A stretch of DNA of 64,000 nucleotides from Rhodeus uyekii. Taxonomy: Eukaryota > Chordata > Actinopteri > Cypriniformes > Acheilognathidae. The notes under the pieces were generated by a model that did not search any database, was not told the origin of the DNA, and saw nothing but the letters and a program-made list of their open reading frames with translations. The translations under genes were made by a program, and so were the position numbers. The stretch spans positions 186,001 to 250,000 of the forward strand of contig JAWRVZ010000287.1 of assembly GCA_037043235.1 (NCBI GenBank), given 5' to 3'. Positions 63,059 to 64,000 of the stretch are shown in pieces. The first letter of the stretch is position 1. The number at the start of each line of letters is the position of its first letter.

Positions 63059-64000
63059 AGAACATTGCCATTACAATAGTTCTACAAGACCGGTATATTG
63101 CCTCCATAGTTGATACAGGGAGTACTTTCTCTTTGATTCAAGAGTCTGTGTGGAAGCAGCTGTGCCGACAAGAACCATATCAATCTAGTGAAGAGCAGTA
63201 TTTTCTATTGGGAAATGGACAAAGACAAACTGCAGTGGGGAAGGTATTTTGGAAATGCGAAGTGCAAGAACAGACAGTGCCTTTGAAATTTTATATTGTG
63301 CGGGATATTGACTTATCTGTGCCCGTTATCCTAGGCATTGATTTTCTATTGAAGAGCAGGATGGTACTGGACTTTGGCAGGGCCCAGTATAGTTTACCTG
63401 CCGAAGAAGAAACTAAGGAATTTAACTGTTTTCCCTTCCTTCATCACAATGTATACCCTTCGCTGCATTTTTACCTTGAGTCACCATGAATCCAAACAGC
63501 AAATACAAAAACTTGTCAAAGCAGCTGATACTGAAGACTATATGAGGAAACAATTAGAAGACTTGTTGTTAAGCTGGCCGTCAGTGTGTACCAAAGAGAT
63601 TGGTCGAACTGACCTTGTGAAGCACCGTATCCTTACTACGGATGAGGTACCTGTGCGGCGGCGTGCCTATCGGGTGTCTAGAGAAAAACACAAATTTATT
63701 GAAGAGGAAGTGGATGAGCTTCTAGAAAAAAGGAGTCATCCAGCCATCTACCTCTCCATGGGCCTCTCCTGTAGTGATCGTTCCAAAAAAGGATGGTGGA
63801 TCCAGGTTCTGCATCGATTATAGAGGGCTAAACTCTAAAACTCTCCTAGATGCCTATCCGATGCCTCAAATTCAAGAAATCCTGGAGTCACTGAATGGAG
63901 CTACTACTTTCAACACGCTCGATCTCAAAAGTAGTTATTGGCAGCTGGAGATGGAGCCAGACAGTATTCAGAAGACAGCGTTTGTAACATCAACAGGATT
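63059..64000 (+). pseudogene. pol: Ty3/Gypsy protease and reverse transcriptase, frameshifted, cut by window end
   Basis: Aspartic protease: SIVDTGSTFSLIQESVWKQL, then PVILGIDFLLKSRMVLDFG, the paired hydrophobic-Gly motif. A shift near 63480 leads to the linker (LVKAADTEDYMRKQLEDLLL), then RAYRVSREKHKFIEEEVDEL. A second shift near 63735 leads to ASPVVIVPKKDGGSRFCIDY, LLDAYPMPQIQEILESLNGA and FNTLDLKSSYWQLEM, ending at KTAFVTSTG at the window edge. The protease closely resembles the remnant at 660-991 on the other strand. Gag and LTR are not seen upstream. Confidence 0.85.

Overview
The window looks like repeat-rich nuclear DNA from a teleost fish, probably a cyprinid. The reasons are the L2-type LINEs with fish-style tails, a Keno-like (Tx1-clade) LINE inside a U2 snRNA gene, a Rex1-like LINE, a DIRS1-like element, a Gmr1-like Ty3/Gypsy element with integrase ahead of reverse transcriptase, and many hAT elements with exact 8-bp target duplications. 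I see no intact host protein-coding gene. Almost every open reading frame belongs to a transposon and most are broken. The only clear host functional sequences are small nuclear RNA genes: one nearly complete U1, one U2 5' fragment and two U2 3' parts.

Layout. 1-3185: a minus-strand Ty3/Gypsy remnant (gag, start of protease, tRNA-Lys-type primer site, LTR) abutting a C2H2 zinc-finger exon. 4204-6820: a complete, very young non-autonomous LTR element with matching 5-bp target duplications, two near-identical LTRs and a proline-rich ORF built of coding tandem repeats. 7499-18505: four L2 copies in both orientations, interrupted by a solo Gypsy LTR and two hAT elements. 18532-34552: U2 upstream sequence, then a 5'-truncated Keno-like LINE, opened by an L1-clade LINE, itself opened by a Gmr1-like Gypsy element, then the rest of the Keno copy joined to the 3' part of U2. 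35310-35474: U1 snRNA. 36447-41313: U2 upstream region and U2 5' end, a second Keno-like LINE, and the U2 3' part. 41314-44756: snRNA spacer, a third U2-upstream copy and a Rex1-like LINE.

44775-57289: further LINE pieces, hAT elements (one carrying a tRNA-Ser-like sequence) and three large L2 copies, two of them tail to tail. 57543-62710: a DIRS1-like tyrosine-recombinase retrotransposon with inverted terminal repeats and a textbook internal complementary region. 63059-64000: protease and reverse transcriptase of another Ty3/Gypsy element, cut off by the window end.

How the parts relate. The snRNA block is the biological core. U1 and U2 genes share a similar 3'-box context and similar spacers, and U2 has been used twice as the landing site of a sequence-specific LINE. 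The other elements record successive insertions; 8-bp duplications at hAT edges, LTR/PBS/PPT signals and interrupted reading frames let the order of insertion be read directly. Family names come from motif recognition, not from a database search.
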